Assembly: GCA_039908105.1 (NCBI GenBank)
Contig: JAMOBI010000147.1
Location: forward strand, 1 to 5,522
Source of the DNA: Magnetaquiglobus sp039908105
GTDB taxonomy: Bacteria > Pseudomonadota > Magnetococcia > Magnetococcales > Magnetaquicoccaceae
Length of the DNA stretch: 5,522 nucleotides
Direction of reading: 5' to 3'
Below are positions 1 through 4,571 of the stretch, piece by piece. Each line of letters starts with the position of its first letter. The stretch's first letter is position 1. Both the position numbers and the translations under genes were made by a program. The notes below the pieces were generated by a model, which saw only the letters and a list, made by a program, of their open reading frames with translations, was not told the DNA's origin and searched no databases.

Positions 1-182
1 TGCTTGCCCATGTCCGCTCCGCTCCTTATTTGATGGTTGATATCAGCTCCATCTTGGCACATTTCGATGCCGTGGCACACTGCTGCCGTTTGGAGCGGGG
101 CGGACCATACCATTAGACCATCTCTTTTTTTACCAGTAAAAACGACACATTCCAAGCTGGGTGCGGTTTAGGAGCAGGTGAT
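1..182. other. Left-edge stretch with possible outgoing gene start
   Basis: No complete gene is visible here. On the minus strand an ATG at 11-9 is preceded by AAGGAG (27-22) and GGAG (20-17, five bases from the ATG), so a gene beginning Met-Gly-Lys may run off the left edge; only three codons can be read. The plus strand has one open frame from the edge to a TAG at 114-116 (37 codons), which resembles nothing I recognise. If the minus start is real, this is a divergent control region for that gene and the protein at 183. It contains the palindrome TGATATCA (38-45), flanked by GATGG (32-36) and CCATC (49-53), and the heptamer TGGCACA twice (55-61, 73-79). No convincing promoter hexamers were found. 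Confidence 0.3.
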
Positions 183-518
183 ATGACGACACCGAAAAAT
201 TCGCTTTTTTCCAATGCCAAGCGAGCGATCGAGTGGTTGGATGAACCGGATGAGGATGCCGATTCCATGCTGGCGCGTCGGATGTGGCAGGAGTGGCGCC
301 AACTCGACGAACATCGACCGCATGCCAATCGGGTGGTGCTGGTGAGTGACGGATTGGACTTGGCCGTGGTACGGATCGATCCTCAAGGTGGGATGGTGCT
401 CGATGGTTTGCCATGGACACCGACCCATTGGATGCCGTTGCCATTGCCTCCCAATCCGGTCGATATCAAGGGGAAACAATCGATTTTTCAACGAAATCGG
501 GTAGGACGGCGCGGTTGA
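183..518 (+). CDS. Uncharacterised 111-residue protein
   Basis: I do not recognise this protein and assign no function. The start is well supported: AGGAG at 170-174 lies eight bases before the ATG. The product is soluble-looking, with no signal peptide or membrane segment. Residues 1-45 should be mostly helical, with a very acidic patch (DEPDEDAD, about 20-27) and Trp-rich text after it. Residues 50-75 read like short beta strands (VVLVSDGLDLAVVRID, then GGMVLDG). Residues 77-92 are rich in Pro and Trp (PWTPTHWMPLPLPPNP), and the tail is basic (QRNRVGRRG), which could bind nucleic acid or a partner, but that is inference. It stands alone and converges on the DUF465 gene across a 66-base gap holding a strong hairpin. 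A lineage-specific gene is most likely. A false ORF is less likely given the Shine-Dalgarno match. Confidence 0.7.
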   Translation: MTTPKNSLFSNAKRAIEWLDEPDEDADSMLARRMWQEWRQLDEHRPHANRVVLVSDGLDLAVVRIDPQGGMVLDGLPWTPTHWMPLPLPPNPVDIKGKQSIFQRNRVGRRG

Positions 519-545
519 TCCCGTCTGTTGACCCCTGTGACCCCA

Positions 546-571
546 CCCGTGCCGGAGTGTTCCGGCACGGG
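546..571. terminator. Perfect GC hairpin between convergent genes
   Basis: CCCGTGCCGGA (546-556) pairs perfectly with TCCGGCACGGG (561-571) around the loop GTGT (557-560), an 11-bp stem. It lies 27 bases past the stop of the plus-strand gene and 13 bases past the stop of the minus-strand gene, where a shared bidirectional terminator would sit. Neither strand has a T-tract after the stem, so it is not a canonical intrinsic terminator. It may pause polymerase or protect the 3' ends of both messages. Confidence 0.55.
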
Positions 572-584
572 GGGATCTGGCATG

Positions 585-800
585 TCAACGAACGGAGCCG
601 GTGTGCTCGGCCAGCATGACGGCCATCAAATCCTTGACGCGCAGCTTCTCTTTTTTGAGGCGCTCGATGTCGAACGGATTGCGGGCATGACGGGTTTCGT
701 CGATTTCGGTGCGCAAAGACTCGTGCTGGTCGTAGAGTTCGCGGAACTTGCTGTTGATTTTCAAGAGTTCGTTGACGGCTTGCAGTTGATCCTCAAACAT
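585..800 (-). CDS. DUF465 / YdcH-type small coiled-coil protein
   Basis: This 71-residue protein matches the DUF465 (YdcH-like) family in length and pattern. Its N-terminal helix contains NSKFRELYDQHESL (about 16-29), a central charged stretch ends in DIERLKKEKLRVKDLM (about 44-59), and the whole chain is predicted as a helical hairpin or coiled coil. The family is small, cytosolic and of no settled biochemical function. The start is firm: GAGGAG lies just upstream (about 807-814 on the minus strand), at normal spacing from the ATG. It is downstream of rnhA on the same strand, but 143 bases and a GC hairpin separate them, so a shared transcript is uncertain. It converges on the gene at 183-518. 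Family assignment is confident; the role is unknown. Confidence 0.9.
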   Translation of the reverse strand: MFEDQLQAVNELLKINSKFRELYDQHESLRTEIDETRHARNPFDIERLKKEKLRVKDLMAVMLAEHTGSVR

Positions 801-868
801 GGGCTATCTCCTCGTGCGAAAATGTGCGTTTCCAGACCCGGTTAGGCTTGCCGGGTTCGCCGGTGGGT

Positions 869-887
869 CGGACCCGATCCGGGTCCG
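869..887 (-). terminator. GC hairpin after rnhA, upstream of the DUF465 gene
   Basis: CGGACCCG (869-876) pairs with CGGGTCCG (880-887) around the three-base loop ATC, an 8-bp perfect stem. It lies 56 bases past the rnhA stop on the minus strand, with no T-run following in that direction. It could be a U-less terminator for rnhA or a structured leader element of the DUF465 message. Nearby GACCC (835-839) and GGGTC (865-869) allow a competing fold. Confidence 0.4.
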
Positions 888-943
888 CTGATTAATTGAT
901 TTATTGGATATTGATAACGTATCTGACGTGAACTTCCTCTCTC

Positions 944-1450
944 CTATCCAGCCGGATCCGGGGTCAGGATGCCGGATCGTCCGGATTCGATGGCCTCGCG
1001 GGCCAGTTGATCGGCGGTTTCGTTGCCCGGATCGCCGGCGTGCCCTTTGACCCAACGCCACTCCACCCTGTGTTGCTGACAGACGGCTTCCAGTCGTTGC
1101 CACAGTTCCACATTGAGCACCGGTTTGCCATCGCTTTTTTTCCAGCCTCGTGCTTTCCACGCCGGCAGCCATTGGGTGATGCCGTTCTTGACGTAACTCG
1201 AATCGGTATTGACGATCACCTGACAGGGACGGGTGAGCGCCTCCAAGGCGCGGATCGCCGCCAGGATCTCCATGCGGTTGTTGGTGGTCTGCGGTGCGAA
1301 ACCGGAGAGGTTTTTCGCATGCGGGCCATATTGCAACAAGGCACCCCAGCCACCGGGGCCGGGATTGCCACTACAGGCGCCATCCGTATAGATCCATACC
1401 GCCTGGGGAGCGGTGGTGGCGCGTTGGGTCATTGGGGTTTCCGTATCCAT
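944..1450 (-). CDS. rnhA: Ribonuclease HI
   Basis: RNase HI cuts the RNA strand of RNA-DNA hybrids in the cytoplasm, clearing R-loops and primer RNA. The 168-residue product spans the whole family fold (E. coli enzyme 155 residues). The carboxylate cluster is intact: Asp23 in YTDGACSGNPGPGG, Glu61 in NNRMEILAAIRALEAL, Asp83 in TDSSYVKNG and Asp147 in GNETADQLA. His137 sits in the WVKGHAG loop. The basic handle used for hybrid binding is present (WLPAWKARGWKKSDGK, 94-109). The N-terminus is uncertain. The ATG at 1450 has no clear Shine-Dalgarno, while Met7 (1432) is preceded by GGAAA five bases away, giving 162 residues. The gene diverges from the epimerase at 1552 across a compact shared promoter region and is expected to be catalytically active. 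Confidence 0.97.
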   Translation of the reverse strand: MDTETPMTQRATTAPQAVWIYTDGACSGNPGPGGWGALLQYGPHAKNLSGFAPQTTNNRMEILAAIRALEALTRPCQVIVNTDSSYVKNGITQWLPAWKARGWKKSDGKPVLNVELWQRLEAVCQQHRVEWRWVKGHAGDPGNETADQLAREAIESGRSGILTPDPAG

Positions 1451-1472
1451 GGAAAATGTCGTCGTCTAACGG

Positions 1473-1501
1473 TTTCATTCCGGCTGAATGTCGATTATAA
1501 T
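1473..1501. promoter_or_regulatory. Divergent promoter with palindromic -10 box
   Basis: The palindrome ATTATAAT (1494-1501) provides a perfect TATAAT on both strands: 1496-1501 on plus (toward the epimerase) and 1499-1494 on minus (toward rnhA). The -35 regions are poor: TTCATT (1474-1479) at 16 bases for plus, and nothing recognisable for minus. The hexamers overlap, so polymerase could serve only one direction at a time. Placement in the 101-base gap between two divergent genes supports the call. Confidence 0.5.
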
Positions 1502-1540
1502 TCGTCCTTGTCGGCTGCACGCATTAAAGAGTCTATCGGA

Positions 1541-1554
1541 AAGGAAAACATGTG
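1541..1554 (+). promoter_or_regulatory. RBS and overlapping ATG/GTG start of the epimerase
   Basis: AAGGA (1541-1545) precedes the bases ATGTG at 1550-1554. The epimerase frame needs the GTG at 1552 (six bases after AAGGA). The ATG at 1550 is two bases earlier, in another frame, and opens only about 51 codons to a stop ending at 1702. Conserved MGKVLVTG-type residues begin directly at the GTG, which decides the start. Confidence 0.75.
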
Positions 1555-2562
1555 GGCAAGGTTCTCGTTACAGGAGCAGCGGGATTCATTGGTTCTCACC
1601 TGTCGCGGGTGCTGTTGGAGCGCGGCGATCAGGTCGTGGGACTCGATAATCTCAATGATTATTACGATGTCAATCTCAAAAAAGCCCGATTGGCTCGGCT
1701 GACCGGTCACGAGGGCTTCACCTTCGTGAAGCTCGACCTGGCGGATCAAGCCGGCATGGAGGCTCTGTTTGCGCGTGAGCGGTTTGACGGCGTGGTCAAT
1801 CTGGCAGCCCAGGCCGGGGTGCGCTACTCGCTGATCAATCCCATGTCGTATGTGCAGAGCAATCTGGTCGGCTTCACCCATCTTCTCGAAGGGTGCCGGC
1901 ACACCGGGGTCAAGCATCTGGTCTTCGCCTCCTCCTCGTCGGTGTATGGCGCCAACGAGACCATGCCCTTCTCGGTGCACCAGAATGTCGATCATCCGCT
2001 TTCGCTGTACGCCGCATCCAAGAAGGCCAACGAGCTGATGGCCCACACCTACGCCCATCTGTTCCGGCTGCCGGTGACCGGCTTGCGTTTCTTCACGGTC
2101 TACGGACCCTGGGGGCGACCCGACATGGCGCTGTTCCTGTTTACCCGTGCCATGTTGGAGGGGCGTCCGATTGACGTGTTCAATGAGGGGCGCATGCGGC
2201 GCGATTTCACCTTCATCGATGACATTGTCGAGGGCGTGGTGCGGGTGCTCGATCGCATCCCGGTGCCGGATCCGACCTGGAGCGGGTTGCATCCGGATCC
2301 AGCCTCCAGCTCCGCACCCTATCGACTCTACAATATTGGCAACAACCAGCCGGTGGAGCTGATGGCGTACATCGCCGCGCTGGAAGAGGCGCTCGGCATG
2401 GAGGCGAAGAAGAACTTCCTGCCCATGCAGCCCGGCGACGTGCCGGCCACCTGGGCGGATGTGGAGGATCTGGTGAGGGAGGTGGATTTCTGTCCGCGAA
2501 CCCCGGTGAAAGAGGGGGTGCGGCGGTTCGTGGCGTGGTATCGCGAGTATCACCGGGTGTGA
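1552..2562 (+). CDS. NAD-dependent sugar epimerase, UDP-glucuronate 4-epimerase type
   Basis: This short-chain dehydrogenase/reductase-type epimerase most likely interconverts UDP-glucuronate and UDP-galacturonate for capsule, LPS or exopolysaccharide. The 336 residues are full length. The NAD-binding Rossmann motif is GAAGFIG (8-14), with acidic Asp32 at the end of strand 2 (GLDNLNDYYD). NLAAQAGVRYS (83-93) is the conserved NAD/substrate segment. The catalytic set is Ser128/Ser129 in FASSSSVYG, Tyr153 and Lys157 in YAASKKANELMAH. The run RFFTVYGPWGRPDMA (179-193) is typical of UDP-glucuronate 4-epimerases rather than GalE or RmlB. The RDFTFIDDIVEGV segment (217-229) is also intact. Translation starts at GTG 1552. 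It is a lone plus-strand gene, with no glycosyltransferase neighbours to specify which polymer it serves. The alternative is another nucleotide-sugar epimerase of the same subfamily. Confidence 0.93.
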   Translation: MGKVLVTGAAGFIGSHLSRVLLERGDQVVGLDNLNDYYDVNLKKARLARLTGHEGFTFVKLDLADQAGMEALFARERFDGVVNLAAQAGVRYSLINPMSYVQSNLVGFTHLLEGCRHTGVKHLVFASSSSVYGANETMPFSVHQNVDHPLSLYAASKKANELMAHTYAHLFRLPVTGLRFFTVYGPWGRPDMALFLFTRAMLEGRPIDVFNEGRMRRDFTFIDDIVEGVVRVLDRIPVPDPTWSGLHPDPASSSAPYRLYNIGNNQPVELMAYIAALEEALGMEAKKNFLPMQPGDVPATWADVEDLVREVDFCPRTPVKEGVRRFVAWYREYHRV

Positions 2563-2591
2563 TGCGGGGGAGTGTGACCGGGTGTGAGGCG
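2552..2591 (+). repeat. Short tandem-like duplication across the epimerase stop
   Basis: ACCGGGTGTGATGCG (2552-2566) recurs as ACCGGGTGTGAGGCG (2577-2591) with 14 of 15 bases identical and a 25-base offset. The first copy includes the epimerase TGA; the second supplies the left arm of the downstream hairpin. Both copies can pair through GGGTGTGA with TCACACCC at 2597-2604. Confidence 0.6.
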
Positions 2592-2604
2592 TGACCTCAC
2601 ACCC
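2580..2604. terminator. Perfect hairpin between convergent epimerase and pilZ genes
   Basis: GGGTGTGAGG (2580-2589) pairs perfectly with CCTCACACCC (2595-2604) around the loop CGTGA (2590-2594). It sits 17 bases past the epimerase stop and 10 bases past the PilZ gene stop on the other strand. No T-tract follows on either strand, as with the hairpin at 546-571. It is a likely bidirectional 3'-end structure. Confidence 0.6.
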
Positions 2605-2614
2605 ATGTGGTGCA

Positions 2615-2932
2615 TCAACCCTGAACCGACAGAAGATCTTCGGGTGCGCCCTGATAATCCGCGCGCAGGATCTTGATGCCGAGTTTGCCCTTGCTCACGC
2701 TCACCACCTGACAGGGATATTCGGTCGGGCGTCCGAAGAAGACCACCTTGATGCGCCCCTCGCTGCCGAGCGGCACCTCGGGGAGATTTTCGTCGATGTG
2801 CATGGCTGCGCCGCCAAAGCCCATGTTCTCTGCAATCCCCTCGATCCGGCGTCCGTCGACGAGCGTCAAGGTGACGTTGTTGTGGAAACTGAACCGTTCG
2901 TGGCGTCGTCTCTGATCGGTCGTGGGGGCCAT
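2615..2932 (-). CDS. Single-domain PilZ protein
   Basis: PilZ domains are cytosolic c-di-GMP receptors controlling motility, biofilm or polysaccharide output. The 105 residues are essentially one PilZ domain. The N-terminal arginine motif is present (RRRHER, 8-13, giving RxxxR at 9-13), followed by beta-strands (VTLTLVDGRRIEGIAENMGFGGAAMHI, 20-46, quoted here only to place the barrel start). The second signature, (D/N)xSxxG, reads N36-M37-G38-F39-G40-G41, so the usual Ser is Gly. The barrel continues through GRIKVVFFGRPTEYPC and KLGIKILRAD. Binding of c-di-GMP is plausible but may be altered. The start is supported by AAGGA (2946-2942), nine bases from the ATG. It lies 89 bases downstream of ispDF on the same strand, with its own possible promoter, so it may be transcribed separately. 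Confidence 0.88.
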   Translation of the reverse strand: MAPTTDQRRRHERFSFHNNVTLTLVDGRRIEGIAENMGFGGAAMHIDENLPEVPLGSEGRIKVVFFGRPTEYPCQVVSVSKGKLGIKILRADYQGAPEDLLSVQG

Positions 2933-2949
2933 GCGCTGGATCCTTTAAC

Positions 2950-2984
2950 GAGTTGAGATTGTAACAATATAAGGATATCAACTC
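2950..2984 (-). promoter_or_regulatory. Extended -10 promoter inside an inverted repeat (pilZ gene)
   Basis: On the minus strand TGTTACAAT (2966-2958) fits an extended -10 element (TGn plus a five-of-six match to TATAAT), giving a start near 2951 and a leader of about 18 bases before the PilZ ATG. The element lies between the perfect arms GAGTTGA (2950-2956) and TCAACTC (2978-2984), whose symmetry is what an operator would show. TTGATA overlaps the upstream arm but is only 12 bases from the -10, too close for a -35. Confidence 0.4.
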
Positions 2985-3021
2985 ACGCTGTCCGGGTAAA
3001 TGGATTTTCGTGCAGGTTGGG

Positions 3022-4239
3022 TCAATAGGCTCTGGCGAGCAGCGCCACGGCCTGGGCGGCAATCCCCTCGCCACGTCCGGTGAAGCCAAGTTTTTCGGTG
3101 GTGGTGGCCTTGATGTTGATCCGCTCCGGATCGAGGGTCAAGGTGGCGGCGATGTTGGCGCGCATGGCCTTGATGTGCGGGGCGATCCTGGGTGCCTGGC
3201 AGATGAGGGTGGCATCGAGGTTGACCACGCCATACCCCTTTTGGTTTACGGCCTCATGGACGCGACGCAGCAGTTCGCGGCTGTCGGCCCCTCGATAGGC
3301 GGGATCGGAATCCGGGAAGTGGTGGCCGATGTCGCCGAGTGATGCCGCACCGAGCAAAGCATCGATGATCGCGTGCAGCAGCACGTCGGCGTCCGAGTGG
3401 CCGAGCAGCCCCTGTTCATGCGGGATGGTCACGCCCCCGAGGATCAGCGGGCGCTCCGGGGCGAAGCGATGCACATCGAATCCCTGGCCGATGCGGTTTT
3501 CCATGGGCGAACTCCGGATTGAGAGATGTTTTTCCGCCAGGATGAGATCCTCCGGGCGGGTGATTTTGAGGTTCTCTTCTTCACCGGCGATGGTCTGTAC
3601 GCCGATGTAGGCCGCTTCCATCAGGGCGGCGTCGTCGGTGAAACGCAGGACGCCCGCTTCGTGGGCGCGCAGATGACCGGCGAGCAGCGGGCCGTAGCGG
3701 AACACCTGCGGGGTTTGGATGCGGCGCAGATTGCTGCGGTCGAGGGTTTTTCCGACCCGTCCGGTCGCATCTATCCTTTTGATGGTATCATGGATTATAA
3801 TGGCCGGAACCACCGCTTCGGCACCGGCGCGGGCGGCGAAGAGGCGATCGAGGAGTTCGCGGCTCGGAAAGGGGCGGGCACCGTCGTGGATGCCGACCCA
3901 GCCGGTTCTCGGCAGATTCAGGCTCTGTAGGCCGAGACGCACCGAATCCTGCCGTTCGGCACCGCCTGGTACCGGTGGCATGAGTTTGGGCCAATCGGCC
4001 AGGCGTGGTCCGAGGTGATCGTCCCAGAGTTCCCGGCCATCCGGGGCGATCACCGGCAGGATTGCCTCGACCAGGGGGTGGGCGTGCAGCCGTTCGATGG
4101 CGTGGGCGAGCAGGGGTTGACCGGCCAGGGGGAGGTACTGTTTGGGCAGTCCGGCGCCAAAGCGGCTGCCCTGTCCGGCAGCGACCACGATCATGGTGAC
4201 CGGTTGGGTGGCGGAAGAAGAGGGCTCGGATGTGGACAT
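3022..4239 (-). CDS. ispDF: Bifunctional IspD-IspF (MEP isoprenoid pathway)
   Basis: This fused enzyme of the non-mevalonate pathway has an IspD half that joins CTP and 2-C-methyl-D-erythritol 4-phosphate, and an IspF half that cyclises the later diphosphocytidyl 2-phosphate intermediate, releasing CMP. Numbered from the chosen 405-residue start, the IspD nucleotide loop is AAGQGSRFG (20-28) with Lys33 in LPKQY. IHDGARP (117-123) and Lys225 in NLKITRPEDL complete that site. The IspF domain (about 250-405) carries zinc ligands Asp255 and His257 (GFDVHRF) and His289 (DVLLHAIIDALLG), plus the TTTEKLGFTGRGEGIA active-site strand with Glu382. Start choice: an in-frame ATG at 4254 lacks a Shine-Dalgarno, whereas GGGAAGA (4252-4246) is six bases before the ATG at 4239. 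Such fusions are common in alpha- and epsilonproteobacteria. PilZ gene follows downstream. Confidence 0.97.
   Translation of the reverse strand: MSTSEPSSSATQPVTMIVVAAGQGSRFGAGLPKQYLPLAGQPLLAHAIERLHAHPLVEAILPVIAPDGRELWDDHLGPRLADWPKLMPPVPGGAERQDSVRLGLQSLNLPRTGWVGIHDGARPFPSRELLDRLFAARAGAEAVVPAIIIHDTIKRIDATGRVGKTLDRSNLRRIQTPQVFRYGPLLAGHLRAHEAGVLRFTDDAALMEAAYIGVQTIAGEEENLKITRPEDLILAEKHLSIRSSPMENRIGQGFDVHRFAPERPLILGGVTIPHEQGLLGHSDADVLLHAIIDALLGAASLGDIGHHFPDSDPAYRGADSRELLRRVHEAVNQKGYGVVNLDATLICQAPRIAPHIKAMRANIAATLTLDPERINIKATTTEKLGFTGRGEGIAAQAVALLARAY
3502..3515 (-). promoter_or_regulatory. Possible internal RBS and start for free IspF
   Basis: Within ispDF, in the linker before the IspF domain, GGAG (3515-3512 on minus) is seven bases from an in-frame ATG (3504-3502, Met246). 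Initiation here would give a 160-residue IspF beginning just before GQGFDVH, close to the size of a stand-alone IspF. Whether it is used is not known. Confidence 0.35.
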
Positions 4240-4278
4240 GGGCATTCTTCCCATTGCAGATCACTGTTATGGGGGTTC

Positions 4279-4297
4279 GGGGGCGATTATCGCCCCC
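4279..4297. repeat. Stem-loop 1 of the composite element
   Basis: GGGGGCGA (4279-4286) pairs with TCGCCCCC (4290-4297) around the loop TTA, an 8-bp GC-rich stem. It is the closest hairpin to ispDF, 39 bases upstream of the chosen ATG, so it lies in the ispDF promoter or 5' leader. On the minus strand the loop region reads GATAAT, a near -10 hexamer, but no -35 accompanies it. Confidence 0.7.
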
Positions 4298-4306
4298 GGT
4301 AGGGGT

Positions 4307-4325
4307 TTGGGGACGAAGTCCCCAA
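4307..4325. repeat. Stem-loop 2, GTAG-preceded, GAA loop
   Basis: TTGGGGAC (4307-4314) pairs perfectly with GTCCCCAA (4318-4325) around a GAA loop. GTAG lies at 4299-4302, four bases before the stem. On the plus strand the stem is followed by GG and then TTTTTGCTTTT, so a plus-strand transcript entering here could terminate, although no plus-strand gene lies immediately upstream. Confidence 0.7.
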
Positions 4326-4344
4326 GGTTTTTGCTTTTGACGTA

Positions 4345-4398
4345 GCGCGCATTTACAAAGAGCATTTTTTTTGCGAAGCGAAAAAAATGCCAGCGCGC
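4345..4398. repeat. Stem-loop 3, GTAG-preceded, GCGAAGC apex
   Basis: The outer arms GCGCGC (4345-4350 and 4393-4398) enclose an asymmetric internal loop and an inner 13-pair stem (4362-4374 with 4378-4390). That stem is built from eight T and seven A, with one T-G wobble, and is capped by GCGAAGC (4373-4379), a DNA heptamer known to form an exceptionally stable mini-hairpin. GTAG (4342-4345) abuts the outer arm. Confidence 0.7.
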
Positions 4399-4399
4399 A

Positions 4400-4462
4400 G
4401 CCATGCTTTTTCCAAGAGCCGTTTTGCGCCGTTGCAAAACGGCTCTTGGAAAAAAGCATGGC
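4400..4462. repeat. Stem-loop 4, 28-bp near-perfect inverted repeat
   Basis: The left arm 4400-4427 and right arm 4434-4462 are reverse complements over 28 bp, with one extra A in the right arm (five T against six A) and a six-base loop GCCGTT (4428-4433). The arms begin GCCATGC and end GTTTTGC. This is far longer than a terminator stem needs to be and is the strongest secondary-structure signal in the window. Confidence 0.85.
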
Positions 4463-4463
4463 C

Positions 4464-4571
4464 AAAACTGGGTGTGAAAGGCGAGATCCAGATTAATCAA
4501 CCATTGGTAGGTGAAAAGAGCACCGACGTCAACGAAGAAAACTTCGTCCACGAAAAGAGGATCAAGGGAGC
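4464..4571 (+). other. Leader region of the YpjD-like gene
   Basis: No good promoter hexamer pair is visible between the repeat element and the ATG at 4572. A small hairpin, ACGAAG (4532-4537) with CTTCGT (4542-4547) around AAAA, sits just before the ribosome site. GAGGA (4557-4561, ten bases from the ATG) and AAGGGAG (4564-4570, very close to it) are both present. The better-spaced GAGGA probably acts as the Shine-Dalgarno. Confidence 0.45.

Larger units (their letters stand above)
4271..4463. repeat. Composite four-stem-loop element (REP/BIME-like)
   Basis: The gap between divergent ispDF and the YpjD-like gene is packed with four consecutive inverted repeats: 4279-4297, 4307-4325, 4345-4398 and 4400-4462. 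Two of the palindromes are preceded by GTAG (4299-4302 and 4342-4345), the tetranucleotide that marks REP sequences mobilised by RAYT (TnpA-REP) transposases. Base composition alternates between G/C-rich arms and long T and A runs, unlike the flanking genes. No transposase is present, so if mobile it would be non-autonomous. Copy number cannot be seen in one window, so the repeat status is inferred from structure. No clear target-site duplication was found at the edges. Confidence 0.6.

Noticed and set aside
55..88. Two TGGCAC motifs resembling sigma54 -24 elements
   Set aside because: In both cases the GC of the -12 element is one base off the fixed spacing and the TTGC match is poor.
3..116. 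Plus-strand frame open from the left edge, 37 codons to TAG
   Set aside because: Too short to judge, no recognisable motif, and it conflicts with a better-supported minus-strand start at 11.
841..943. GGTTCG-containing stretch considered as a tRNA or other RNA gene
   Set aside because: No cloverleaf, acceptor stem or anticodon arm can be formed.
1007..1702. 231-residue plus-strand ORF across rnhA into the epimerase
   Set aside because: It is antisense to intact rnhA and out of frame with the epimerase; only its internal ATG at 1550 matters, as a possible decoy start.
1495..2553. 352-residue minus-strand ORF opposite the epimerase
   Set aside because: It lies antisense to a gene with full catalytic motifs and is His/Gly/Arg-rich shadow text caused by high GC.
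4307..4339. Stem-loop 2 plus T-run as an intrinsic terminator of a gene
   Set aside because: It would act on plus-strand transcripts, but the upstream gene ispDF is on minus. It may still stop antisense readthrough, so it is kept only as part of the repeat element.
3788..4465. 225-residue minus-strand ORF overlapping ispDF and the repeats
   Set aside because: It is a shadow of the ispDF coding frame extended into repeat sequence and has low-complexity Arg/Pro content.
4267..4551. 94-residue minus-strand ORF through the hairpin cluster
   Set aside because: Its codons are mostly the inverted-repeat arms, it has no family resemblance, and this is typical of a repeat translated by chance.
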